A DNA stretch of 64,000 nt from Streptomyces flaveolus (GTDB lineage: Bacteria; Actinomycetota; Actinomycetes; Streptomycetales; Streptomycetaceae). The stretch covers positions 124,001 through 188,000 of the forward strand of contig NZ_BMRV01000007.1 of NCBI RefSeq assembly GCF_014648815.1, given 5' to 3'. This document shows positions 35,095-42,839 of this stretch, in pieces. Both the position numbers and the translations under genes were made by a program. The notes under the pieces are model-generated. The model was not told where the DNA came from, did no database searches, and was given only the letters and a program-made list of their open reading frames with translations. Within the stretch, counting starts at the first letter, position 1; each line of letters starts with the position of its first letter.

Positions 35095-35463
35095 CTACGC
35101 GTCCAGGACGCGGGAACGGATGAGGAAACGCACCCCCTCGGGCGCCTCCAGCGAGAAGCCGCTGCCCCGTCCCTCGACGACGTCGACGATCAGCCGGGTG
35201 TGACTCCACACCGCGAACTGGCTGCGGGACATCCAGAACGCCACCGGCTCCTCGACGCCCTCCACCACCAGCTCCGCGAGCAGGACGTCCGCGGCGCCGG
35301 TGCGGAACTCGCCGGCCGGGTAGCACATGGGCGCGCTGCCGTCGCAGCACCCGCCGGACTGGTGGAACATCAGGGGCCCGTGGGCCGCGCGCAGGTGCCG
35401 CAGCAGGGCGGCCGCCGAGGCGGTGAGCTCGACGCGTGGGATCTCCTCGTATGTGTCGCGCAT
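35095..35463 (-). CDS. DUF779 family protein
   Basis: 122 residues from the ATG at 35463 (an ATG three codons upstream is equally possible). The signature HQSGGCCDGSAPMCYP, with three Cys, marks the DUF779 family. Such genes often sit beside acetaldehyde/aldehyde dehydrogenases; here no such neighbour is adjacent, the nearest being 9 kb away. The Cys cluster suggests metal binding or redox activity, unproven. Confidence 0.85.
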   Translation of the reverse strand: MRDTYEEIPRVELTASAAALLRHLRAAHGPLMFHQSGGCCDGSAPMCYPAGEFRTGAADVLLAELVVEGVEEPVAFWMSRSQFAVWSHTRLIVDVVEGRGSGFSLEAPEGVRFLIRSRVLDA

Positions 35464-35549
35464 GCCGTGCATGTCAGCACGGGCAAGGTTGCGAGTGCGT
35501 TGCGGAGACCCGGTGCCCGCGTCCCGGTGCCCGCGCGTAAACCTCTTTT

Positions 35550-35563
35550 GACATACCTATGTC
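35550..35563. promoter_or_regulatory. MarR-type operator overlapping the -35 box
   Basis: GACATA-CC-TATGTC is a perfect 14-bp palindrome. TTGACA (35548-35553) is embedded in its left arm, so a bound MarR dimer would cover the -35 region. It sits 20 bp before the GTG of the MarR gene at 35584, consistent with autorepression and control of the exporter behind it. Confidence 0.75.
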
Positions 35564-35583
35564 GTCATACTTACCCTGGTCGG

Positions 35584-36057
35584 GTGACCGACTCCAGCTC
35601 CCCCCGCCGGGACATCGACCGTGTGGCCAGTGGCCTCGCGGCGTGCCTTCCCGCGCTGCACCGGGCGCTGGACCGGCAGGTCAGCGCGGAGTACCCGCAC
35701 CCCAAGCCCCCCGAGGGGCAGCTCGCCCTGCTGCGCTTCGTCGCGCAGCACGAGGGCGCCACGGTGCGTGAGGCCGCCGAGGCGCTGCTGATGAAGCCGA
35801 ACAACGTGAGCGCCCTCGTCTCCCAGCTCACCGAGCGGGGCGACCTCGAGCGCAGGCAGGACAGCGCCGACAAGCGGGTCGCCCACCTCTACCTGACGGC
35901 CACGGCCCGTGAGCGGGTGGCCGAGGTGCGGAGCCTGGAGACCGCGTTCATCCGCCACGCCCTGACCTCCCTCACCGAGGGCGAACGGGGTGCGCTCGGC
36001 TCCGCCGTGAGCGCCCTCGAGGCGCTGACCCGACACCTGCACCCCGCCGCCCGCTGA
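35584..36057 (+). CDS. MarR family transcriptional regulator
   Basis: 157 residues with a winged helix: PEGQLALLRFVAQHEGATVREAAEALLMKPNNVSALVSQLTERGDLERRQDSADKR region, then LYLTATARERV. The GTG at 35584 follows the palindromic promoter closely, implying a very short or absent leader. It lies upstream of a DHA2 exporter in the same direction with a 127-bp gap, the standard drug-sensing repressor/pump arrangement. Confidence 0.9.
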   Translation: MTDSSSPRRDIDRVASGLAACLPALHRALDRQVSAEYPHPKPPEGQLALLRFVAQHEGATVREAAEALLMKPNNVSALVSQLTERGDLERRQDSADKRVAHLYLTATARERVAEVRSLETAFIRHALTSLTEGERGALGSAVSALEALTRHLHPAAR

Positions 36058-36184
36058 CCGGGCGGGGCCCAGGCGTTCCCGCCGGCCGCCGGCAACCGTC
36101 GTGCCCGCGGCCGGCCCGCCGTCGTCCCGCGGACCGCCCCGCCCTTCTCCGCATCACCCCGAACCTGGAAGAGAAGGCCCACCC

Positions 36185-37780
36185 ATGCCGTCCACGTCCG
36201 TGGATCACCCCCTCATGCCCGCGGCCGGGACCGCCCCGCCGGCGACCGGCCGCCGGCTGCGGTCCAACCCCTGGCTGACCCTCCTGGCGGTCGCGTTCGG
36301 ACTGTTCATGGTCCAGCTCGACGGCTCCGTCGTCGCCATCGCCAACCCGGAGATCGGCAGCGACCTGCACGCGTCGACCGCCCAGTTGCAGTGGGTCACC
36401 AACTCCTACCTGCTCGCGCTCGCCGCCACCCTCATCCTGGGCGGCAAGCTCGGCGACCGCTTCGGCCGGCGCACCTACTACCTCGCGGGCGTCGCCGGCT
36501 TCACCCTCGCCTCGGTCGCCATCGGCCTGTCCGGATCCATCGAGGGCGTGGTCGCCTTCCGCGCCCTGCAGGGCGTCTTCGGCGGACTGCTGATGCCCAA
36601 CACCCTCGGACTGCTCCGCAGCGTGTTCCCGCCGAAGAAGTTCGGCATGGCCGTGGGCATCTGGGCCATGGTCTCCGCCGTCGCGACGGCCCTCGGACCC
36701 ATCGTCGGCGGCCTCCTCGTGGAGCACGTCGACTGGGAGTCCGTCTTTTACATCAACGCCCCCATCGGCATCGTCGCCATCGCCTTCGGCCTCCTCGTCC
36801 TCCCGCAGAGCCGCAACACCGCCGGACGGGAACGCTTCGACATCCCCGGCCTCGTCCTGCTCGCCCTCGGACTGCTCGCCGTGGTCTTCGGCGTCGTCAA
36901 GGGCGAGACCTGGGGCTGGACGTCCGCGGGCACGCTCGGCTCCGTCGCCGCCGGGCTCGTCCTGCTGATCGTGTTCGGCTGGTACGAGACCCGGGTCGAG
37001 CACCCGCTGCTGCCGATGCGCCTGTTCCGCAGCCGCGCGCTGACGACCGGCGCGGTCATCACCGCGCTGAACTTCTTCGTCATGCTCGGCGTGATCTTCT
37101 TCGTCATGCTGTACCTGCAGAACGTGCGCGGGTTCACGCCGGTCGAGGCGGGCGTGCGGACGCTGCCGCTCAGCCTGGCCTCGCTGGTCGCCTCGCCCCT
37201 GGGCGCGGCCCTCACCCAGCGCTTCGGGGCCCGGCTGACCATGCCGCTGGGCATGCTGTTCCAGGCCGCCTCCTGCTTCGGCATGCTCACCTGGCAGACC
37301 GACTCCTCCTACGCCACGATGTGGCCGCCGTTCATCGCGCTCGGCCTCGGCGTCGGCATGGTGATGGCCGCCTCCTCCGACGCCATCGTCGGCAACGCTC
37401 CCGTCCGGGACGGCGGTGTGGCCGGGGGTCTGCAGGCCACGACCCTGCAGATCGGCGGCGCGCTCGGTACGTCCGTGCTGGTCTCCCTGATCAGCGGCAA
37501 GGTCGGCGCCACCCTCACCGGGGAGCTGACCGGCGCGGGCGTGCCCCCGGCCATGGCCCACGGGCTGCTCGAGGCCAAGGACGCGGTGGCGATGGGTGTG
37601 GCACCGGTCTCCGGCGACATGCCGGCCGGGCTGCGGGCCGCCGTGGTGGAGGGCAGCGGACAGGCGTTCATGAACGGCGTCCACGCGGCCGTGGTCGTCA
37701 CCGGCATCCTCTGCGTGCTCGGTGCGGCCGTCGCCGCCGTCGGCATCCGGCGCACCGCGGAGCAGCCCGCGGACCACTGA
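36185..37780 (+). CDS. MFS multidrug exporter, DHA2 (EmrB/QacA) family
   Basis: 531 residues with about 14 membrane helices, proton-driven efflux. DHA2 landmarks: LDGSVVAIANPEIGSDL in helix 1, WVTNSYLLALAATLILGGKLGDRFGRRTYYL spanning helix 2 and loop 2-3, and the antiporter-motif segment GPIVGGLLVEHVDWESVFYIN in helix 5. GAAGAGAAGG lies upstream of the ATG. Probably controlled by the preceding MarR protein; substrates unknown. Confidence 0.92.
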   Translation: MPSTSVDHPLMPAAGTAPPATGRRLRSNPWLTLLAVAFGLFMVQLDGSVVAIANPEIGSDLHASTAQLQWVTNSYLLALAATLILGGKLGDRFGRRTYYLAGVAGFTLASVAIGLSGSIEGVVAFRALQGVFGGLLMPNTLGLLRSVFPPKKFGMAVGIWAMVSAVATALGPIVGGLLVEHVDWESVFYINAPIGIVAIAFGLLVLPQSRNTAGRERFDIPGLVLLALGLLAVVFGVVKGETWGWTSAGTLGSVAAGLVLLIVFGWYETRVEHPLLPMRLFRSRALTTGAVITALNFFVMLGVIFFVMLYLQNVRGFTPVEAGVRTLPLSLASLVASPLGAALTQRFGARLTMPLGMLFQAASCFGMLTWQTDSSYATMWPPFIALGLGVGMVMAASSDAIVGNAPVRDGGVAGGLQATTLQIGGALGTSVLVSLISGKVGATLTGELTGAGVPPAMAHGLLEAKDAVAMGVAPVSGDMPAGLRAAVVEGSGQAFMNGVHAAVVVTGILCVLGAAVAAVGIRRTAEQPADH

Positions 37781-37789
37781 ACCCCGCGC

Positions 37790-37820
37790 GGCGGTGCCCC
37801 CTCCGGCTCGGGGCACCGCC
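37790..37820. terminator. Bidirectional terminator
   Basis: Perfect 11-bp stem GGCGGTGCCCC / GGGGCACCGCC with a 9-nt loop, between the convergent exporter and luciferase-family genes. Confidence 0.88.
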
Positions 37821-37829
37821 GCCGGCGTC

Positions 37830-38219
37830 TCACATCTCCCCGGCCGCCGAGCGGGGGAGCACCGTGACGCGGTGAAAGTTGCACCCCGACGGCGGGTCCG
37901 CGGCGGGCCGGGACTGGTGGGCCTTCAAGGCGATGCTCACCAGGCTCAGCAGCAGGTCGACGTCCGCGTCGCAGTCCAGGTGCACGGTCACCCAGCGGGA
38001 GCCGGGGACGAGGTGTATCGCGCTGGAGCCGCCCAGGTCGTACTGGAAACGCTGGATGGCCCGGTGGGTCAGGTGGAGGTCCACGTCCCGGTCCGAGTGG
38101 AAGTGGACGATCTCGTCATGGGCGGAGCGCAGTGCCCGCCCGGTTCCGCAACTGGCCGGGCCCTTGGTGAGGTCGGGCCAGGCGTGCAGCCGCTCAAAGG
38201 CGCGCTGTGCCAGAGTCAT
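37830..38219 (-). CDS. Luciferase-family (DUF5519-like) small protein
   Basis: 129 residues, soluble. The pattern EIVHFHSDRDVDLHLTHRAI, PGSRWVTVHLDC and DVDLLLSLVSIALKAHQ matches the small luciferase-family/DUF5519 proteins common in Streptomyces. These are not true luciferases; the biochemical role is unknown. Convergent with the exporter. Confidence 0.75.
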   Translation of the reverse strand: MTLAQRAFERLHAWPDLTKGPASCGTGRALRSAHDEIVHFHSDRDVDLHLTHRAIQRFQYDLGGSSAIHLVPGSRWVTVHLDCDADVDLLLSLVSIALKAHQSRPAADPPSGCNFHRVTVLPRSAAGEM

Positions 38220-38310
38220 GTCCCCATCGTCGTCGGATCACCGCGCCGCAACCAGGGGTTGAGCGATTCGTAACCGGCGCGTGAGGTCGGCGGGCGCGCC
38301 GGGAGTCCAG

Positions 38311-38344
38311 GGCGGGCGCCGCGCACGGTCGCGCGGCACCCGCC
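38311..38344 (-). terminator. Terminator of the LPMO gene
   Basis: Two 14-nt arms (GGCGGGCGCCGCGC and GCGCGGCACCCGCC) pair with one internal mismatch and a 6-nt loop, 10 bases beyond the LPMO stop. Confidence 0.75.
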
Positions 38345-38353
38345 TCCGCCGTA

Positions 38354-39436
38354 CTACGGCGCCACGCAGCCGATCGTCCCCGCCGGGAAGTTGTTGCCCG
38401 TGGAGGTGGCGGTGAAGCCGAAGGACACGCTGCCGTCCGGCGGGACGACGCGGTTGTGGTCCACGTTGCGGACCGTGACCGTGCCGTCGCCACCGCTCGA
38501 CACCGAGCCGTTCCACACACCGCCCAGCGTGGTCCCCGGTCCGGGCCGCCACTGCACGGCCCAGCCGTTGAGCGGCTCCGTCCCGTGGTTCATCACCTCG
38601 ACGGAACCCTGGAAGCCGCCGTTCCAGGAGTTCTGCACGGAGTAGACGGCCATGCAGTCACCGGAGTGCGTGGGCGGCGGCGTGGTCGGGGTCGGCGTGG
38701 GGGTCGGCGTGCTGCCCGAGCCGCGGATGCCGGTGACCTCGCCGTTGCCGCCGTCGAAGACGACGTCGGAGCAGGAGAAGAAGTTCTCCTGACTGTCCGA
38801 ACGCACCCACTGGATGAAGATCAGCGCATCGCCCGAGCGGCCGGAGGGCAACGCCAGATCCCAGGAGTAGTGGCCTCCGGAGGTGCCGGGCGAGCCCTGC
38901 TGGGGCGGGTTGGTCACCGTCTGGATCAGCTGGAGGTCGTCCCAGCCCAGCTCGGACGTGGGCGACCACCCCGGCTCGGTCAGATAGACCCGGAAGTCAC
39001 CCGGATGGGCCGCCCAGTTGCTGTACTGCACCTTCATCGTCGCGCCCGACGTCAGGTGCGTGCGGGGCCAGTCCGCGCGGGCGGCGTTGTAGGCGGAGAA
39101 GTCGTACGGGGAACGGTCGCCGGCACTGCACAGCGTGCCGTCCGGCACGTAGCCGGCGCCGCGCCCGCCCGCTTTGCTGTCGAGCACGGCGAACCAGTTG
39201 TACAGCGCCGTCGCCCCGCTGCGGTCGAGGGCGTCCTGGCACGCCGGGTTGGTCGGGTCCAGGGCGCCGGTGCCGGTCAGGGCGTCCAGTTGGCACAGGT
39301 AGGTGCGGGAGCCGGGCATCATCGCCACGCCGTGCGCCTCGGCCCGGCCCTCTCCGAAGAGGACGGTCACGCCGAGGGCGCCGAGCAGGGTGGCCAGGAC
39401 CGCCGCGAGGGACACGTATCTGCTGCGTCGAGCCAT
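38354..39436 (-). CDS. Secreted lytic polysaccharide monooxygenase (AA10) with CBM2
   Basis: 360 residues. A Sec signal peptide ends at AEA, leaving His35 (HGVAMMPGSRTYLC) as mature residue 1; with His144 (NWAAHPGDFRVYL) it forms the copper histidine brace. This N-terminus matches cellulose-active, C1-oxidising Streptomyces enzymes such as CelS2 rather than chitin-active ones. A Thr/Pro linker leads to a C-terminal CBM2 cellulose-binding module at about 258-360 with its terminal Cys pair. AGGAG precedes the ATG. It lies behind the GH12 gene on the same strand but a hairpin intervenes, so it probably has its own promoter. Confidence 0.94.
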   Translation of the reverse strand: MARRSRYVSLAAVLATLLGALGVTVLFGEGRAEAHGVAMMPGSRTYLCQLDALTGTGALDPTNPACQDALDRSGATALYNWFAVLDSKAGGRGAGYVPDGTLCSAGDRSPYDFSAYNAARADWPRTHLTSGATMKVQYSNWAAHPGDFRVYLTEPGWSPTSELGWDDLQLIQTVTNPPQQGSPGTSGGHYSWDLALPSGRSGDALIFIQWVRSDSQENFFSCSDVVFDGGNGEVTGIRGSGSTPTPTPTPTTPPPTHSGDCMAVYSVQNSWNGGFQGSVEVMNHGTEPLNGWAVQWRPGPGTTLGGVWNGSVSSGGDGTVTVRNVDHNRVVPPDGSVSFGFTATSTGNNFPAGTIGCVAP

Positions 39437-39506
39437 GGGGGGTCTCCTGTTTCGTTTGTTGATGATCCGTGCATGACAACCAGGAGGTGTGTGCCGTGCG
39501 GTGGAG

Positions 39507-39549
39507 CCCCCGCCCGGCCGGGGGAGGAAATCGACCGGACGGGCGGGGG
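39507..39549 (-). terminator. Terminator of the GH12 gene
   Basis: Two 15-nt arms (CCCCCGCCCGGCCGG and CCGGACGGGCGGGGG) pair with one mismatch across a 13-nt loop, 46 bases past the GH12 stop and before the LPMO start. Confidence 0.75.
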
Positions 39550-39594
39550 AGCGGGGGGAAGCGGAGGAACGAGGCTGCGCGGCCGGGGTGCGTG

Positions 39595-40728
39595 CTACGC
39601 GGTCGCGCAGGCGGTGCCGTTGAGGCTGAAGGCGTCCGGCGCGGAGAACGAGCCGCCGTAGGTCCCCTGGAAGCCGAACGTCAGTCTGCCGCCGGGCGCG
39701 ATCCGGGCGTTGTGGTCCAGGCCGGTCGCCGTGACGGCGCCCGTGGACGGGGTCAGGGAGGCGTTCCAGGAGTTCGTGACGCGTTGTCCGGAGGGCAGCG
39801 CGAAGGCGAGCTGCCAGCCGTCGACGGGGGAGGCGGCGGTGTTGGTGACGGTGACGTTCGCGGTGAAGCCGCCCGGCCAGACGTTCGTGGCGTACGCGAC
39901 CTCGCACGCCGCCGGGTCGCCAGGGTCGCCGGGCCCGTCGGGGTCACCCTCCGTGTCGACCGCCGACGAGAAGCTGGTCACCGCCAGGCCCGCGCCGCCC
40001 TGCCAGGGCTCGAAGCCCGCCTGGACGCTCGTCAGGTACCAGTCGTTCCCGGCGAGTCCGCGGGAGACCGCCTGCCGGGCGAAGTCCATGACGTCGAAGC
40101 TCCAGCTGCCGATCGCCGACGGGGCGACGAAGGACAGGACGTCGTTGGAGCCGTTGTTGCCCGACCAGACCTCCCAGGAGCGGCCCGCCACGGTGGCCGT
40201 GCCCACCCGGGAGCCGACCGGCTGGACCGGACCCGTGTGATGGAACCAGACCATGATCTCGGTCCGGTTCACTCCGTCGGTCCGGGGTGTCGGGTCGAGC
40301 CAGATGTCGTAGGCGGCGTCGTAGACCGCGTTGTCCACATAGCCGAATGACACGCTGGTGGGCGCCTCGGCGATGTCGCTCAGCCGGGCCGGCAGGCGCG
40401 TGCCCGGCGCACAGGCGGTGTAGTGGCAGCCGTCGAAGACGGACGGGTACGACTTCGGGGCGCCGTTGGTGGGTGCGGAGCCGTCGGCCCGGTCGACGCG
40501 GAAGCCCGAGTCGGTGACGGTGATGCACTGCGTCGCGCTGGTGCCCCATCGGTTGTTCTGGACGATGTAGCGGCCCTGGATCGTCGTCGTGCCGAACGCC
40601 TCGCAGATCGCGGTGTCCGCCTGGGCCGGCGCCGCCGCGGTGACGAGTGATGCCGCGACGGCGAAAGCCGCGAGCAGCGCACCCAACAAGCCCCGTAAGG
40701 GGCGGACTCGGTGCCGTGACGGTCGCAT
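39595..40728 (-). CDS. Secreted endo-beta-1,4-glucanase (GH12) with CBM2
   Basis: 377 residues. Signal peptide of about 38 residues (cleavage APAQA-D), GH12 beta-jelly-roll at about 40-255, a Gly/Asp/Pro linker (GDPDGPGDPGDP), and CBM2 at about 275-377. The nucleophile is Glu157 in TEIMVWFHH and the acid/base Glu240 in QAGFEPWQGG, as in Streptomyces CelB-type enzymes. It hydrolyses internal cellulose bonds. The ATG is preceded by GGAGAGG. Two CebR operators lie 44 and 69 bp upstream, indicating cellobiose-controlled expression. Confidence 0.95.
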   Translation of the reverse strand: MRPSRHRVRPLRGLLGALLAAFAVAASLVTAAAPAQADTAICEAFGTTTIQGRYIVQNNRWGTSATQCITVTDSGFRVDRADGSAPTNGAPKSYPSVFDGCHYTACAPGTRLPARLSDIAEAPTSVSFGYVDNAVYDAAYDIWLDPTPRTDGVNRTEIMVWFHHTGPVQPVGSRVGTATVAGRSWEVWSGNNGSNDVLSFVAPSAIGSWSFDVMDFARQAVSRGLAGNDWYLTSVQAGFEPWQGGAGLAVTSFSSAVDTEGDPDGPGDPGDPAACEVAYATNVWPGGFTANVTVTNTAASPVDGWQLAFALPSGQRVTNSWNASLTPSTGAVTATGLDHNARIAPGGRLTFGFQGTYGGSFSAPDAFSLNGTACATA

Positions 40729-40771
40729 GGGGGCCTCTCCGGGGGGTGCGGGGGAAGGGGGGAGCCGGTGC

Positions 40772-40783
40772 GGGAGCGCTCCC
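40772..40783. promoter_or_regulatory. CebR operator, distal to coding start copy 1
   Basis: GGGAGCGCTCCC, perfect palindrome (followed by A, so 13 of 14 bases of the CebR consensus TGGGAGCGCTCCCA), 44 bp upstream of the GH12 start. CebR is the LacI-family cello-oligosaccharide repressor of Streptomyces. Confidence 0.88.
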
Positions 40784-40796
40784 AACTCCCCACTGG

Positions 40797-40810
40797 TGGG
40801 AGCGCTCCCA
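40797..40810. promoter_or_regulatory. CebR operator, copy 2
   Basis: TGGGAGCGCTCCCA, a perfect 14-bp match to the CebR consensus. Its centre is 26 bp from that of copy 1, about two and a half helical turns. Confidence 0.92.
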
Positions 40811-40901
40811 CTTACCGGTGTGGTGAGGACTGTAGAAGTCACCCATGTCCCTGACAAGACTGTGCGCACCGGTGTTGTCGAACGAATCTCGAAAGGCCAG
40901 G

Positions 40902-42839
40902 TCAGGCCGTGCCACGCCGGCCGGGGTCCACCCCCCACGCGGCGGCGCACAGCGCGCGGTCGAGTTCCTCCGTGTAGACCGCGGCGGCGAGCCAGGCGCG
41001 GGCGAAGCGGCCGGTGTCCGCCGGGAGGAGCCGGCCGAACGGGTCCCGGGCGCGGTCCGCGGCGGCGGCGTGCAGCTCGTCGAGGAGATCGCCCGCGGTG
41101 ACCAGGCCGTGCCGGCGCAGGCGCGGGCCGTCGGCGTCCCGGCCGCCGGGGAACGCCAGCACCCGGCGCCCACCGGAGGCGGCCTGGTGGACCCGGCGGC
41201 GCAGCAGATGCACCGGGGCCTCGTCTGTGTCGGGCGCGGACGCGGCGGCCGGCGGGGCGTGCGCCGGCACATCCGCGCGGCGGAGCCGGTCCAGGCCCAG
41301 GTCGACCCGGGCGTCGGGGTCGGTGGGGTGGCTGACGGCCAGGAGCAGTGCGCGGGGGAACGGGGCCGGCGTGAGACGGGCGACGACCCGCAGGCGGGAC
41401 CCCCGGGCGGACGCCAGGAGGCGGAGGTTGTCGCGGTGGGGCAGCGCGGGATCGTCATGGGCGGCGGCCAGACGCACCGTCAGTCCGGCGCAGTCGGCGG
41501 TCAGGCACTCGCCCGCCGCCTCGCGTACCGTGCCGGTGAGCGTGACGTCGAGGAACAGCAGGTCCTGGTCGGTCGTCAAGGCACGGGAGACCTGCTCGGC
41601 CACCGGAACCGCCCACAGGCGGTCGAGCGGCTCGGCGTGCCACCCGGCACCGGACGCGCGGACCGCCCGGACGCCCGCCCCCGCGCCCAGGCGGCCCGTC
41701 GGGGAGACGGTCGCGCCGGACACCACGAGGCCGGCGCGCGACAGTTCACGGTGGGTCAGGGTCGTGTCGCCGATGCGTACGCCGCGCTCGGCGGCGCCCG
41801 TGGCCCGGCCCGCGCCGCCCGGCGCGACGTCGGAGACGGTGTGGAGTCTGCCCGTGGCGTCGGCGGTCCAGGTGACGGCGCCCGCGTATCCGGTCGCCGT
41901 GAGCACGGGCTCGGAGAACAGCCCGTACAGGCGCAGCGAACCGTTCGGGGCGTACGGCTGCCGCACGCTGCCGCGCAGCGCGGAGAGTTCCCGCCGCCCG
42001 GCACAGGGGAGGCGGTGGGCGAGCCGCAGGACGTCGCGGAGCGCGGCGGCGAGGTCGGCGAGGCGGTAGGCGGCGTCGGCGCCCCGGGCGGCCCGCAACG
42101 CCGTGACGACGGAGACCGCGCGGCCCGCCGCCCGGGGCAGCCCCGCGAGCCGCGCCGTGTGCGCCGCGCGCAGCATCTCCGCCTGGACCACGGCACCGGC
42201 GCCGTCCGTACCGGCCTCCAGCACCGCGGCGGCGGCCTCCCACAGGTCCGCCGCGGCGGCGCGCTGCTCGGGGGTGGCCGTGTCCGGGGCCGGGGCGGGT
42301 GCCGACGGAGGGTTGGTGTCCGAGGGGGCTGCAGGGTCGCCGTCCGGCCGCTGCGGTGGGCTGGTGACCGTGGGCGGTACCGAGGTTGCTGCCGGTGGCT
42401 GCGCCGGGGCGGTGGCCGGTGGGCCTGTCGGGGCGGTGGCTGGTGGTGGGGTCCGGTCCGTGGTCGGTGGGTCGGTCGGGTCTGCGGCCGGTGGACGGGT
42501 CGGGTCCGTGGCCGGTGGTTCCGGCGCGTCGGCGGCCGGTGGCTGGGCCGGGTCGGCGATCGGTGCGGCCGAGGCCGCGGCGGCGCGGTGCAGGCAGTCG
42601 GGCGCGAGCAGGCAACCGCAGCGGATCGCGTCCGCGCTGCTCACCACGCCGCCGGGGGCGTGCAGTTCGAGGTCGGTGTCGTCGTCCACGGCGATGCGCA
42701 CCACGTCGCCCTCGCGCACCGCCGGCCGTCCCGCCACCTTGGTGACGCCCGCGTCCAGCCGCTTGCGCAGTCGCGGGGTCAGCGCCGCTACGAGCTGGGC
42801 GGTCACCGCCGGGTCGACCGGCGGGAGGTGCGGGTTCAT
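40902..42839 (-). CDS. SWIM zinc-finger protein, last gene of MoxR-VWA operon
   Basis: 645 residues. An N-terminal domain ends in an exact SWIM finger, CxCx5CxH (Cys74, Cys76, Cys82, His84 in CGCLLAPDCLH), expected to bind DNA or protein. A low-complexity Pro/Thr/Ala/Asp linker follows (about 92-190, with repeated PPATDP-type units), then a largely beta C-terminal region of unknown fold. The ATG overlaps the stop of the DUF5682/VWA gene by 4 bp. Position and finger match YehQ-type proteins that accompany MoxR-VWA genes. Function unknown. Confidence 0.85.
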   Translation of the reverse strand: MNPHLPPVDPAVTAQLVAALTPRLRKRLDAGVTKVAGRPAVREGDVVRIAVDDDTDLELHAPGGVVSSADAIRCGCLLAPDCLHRAAAASAAPIADPAQPPAADAPEPPATDPTRPPAADPTDPPTTDRTPPPATAPTGPPATAPAQPPAATSVPPTVTSPPQRPDGDPAAPSDTNPPSAPAPAPDTATPEQRAAAADLWEAAAAVLEAGTDGAGAVVQAEMLRAAHTARLAGLPRAAGRAVSVVTALRAARGADAAYRLADLAAALRDVLRLAHRLPCAGRRELSALRGSVRQPYAPNGSLRLYGLFSEPVLTATGYAGAVTWTADATGRLHTVSDVAPGGAGRATGAAERGVRIGDTTLTHRELSRAGLVVSGATVSPTGRLGAGAGVRAVRASGAGWHAEPLDRLWAVPVAEQVSRALTTDQDLLFLDVTLTGTVREAAGECLTADCAGLTVRLAAAHDDPALPHRDNLRLLASARGSRLRVVARLTPAPFPRALLLAVSHPTDPDARVDLGLDRLRRADVPAHAPPAAASAPDTDEAPVHLLRRRVHQAASGGRRVLAFPGGRDADGPRLRRHGLVTAGDLLDELHAAAADRARDPFGRLLPADTGRFARAWLAAAVYTEELDRALCAAAWGVDPGRRGTA

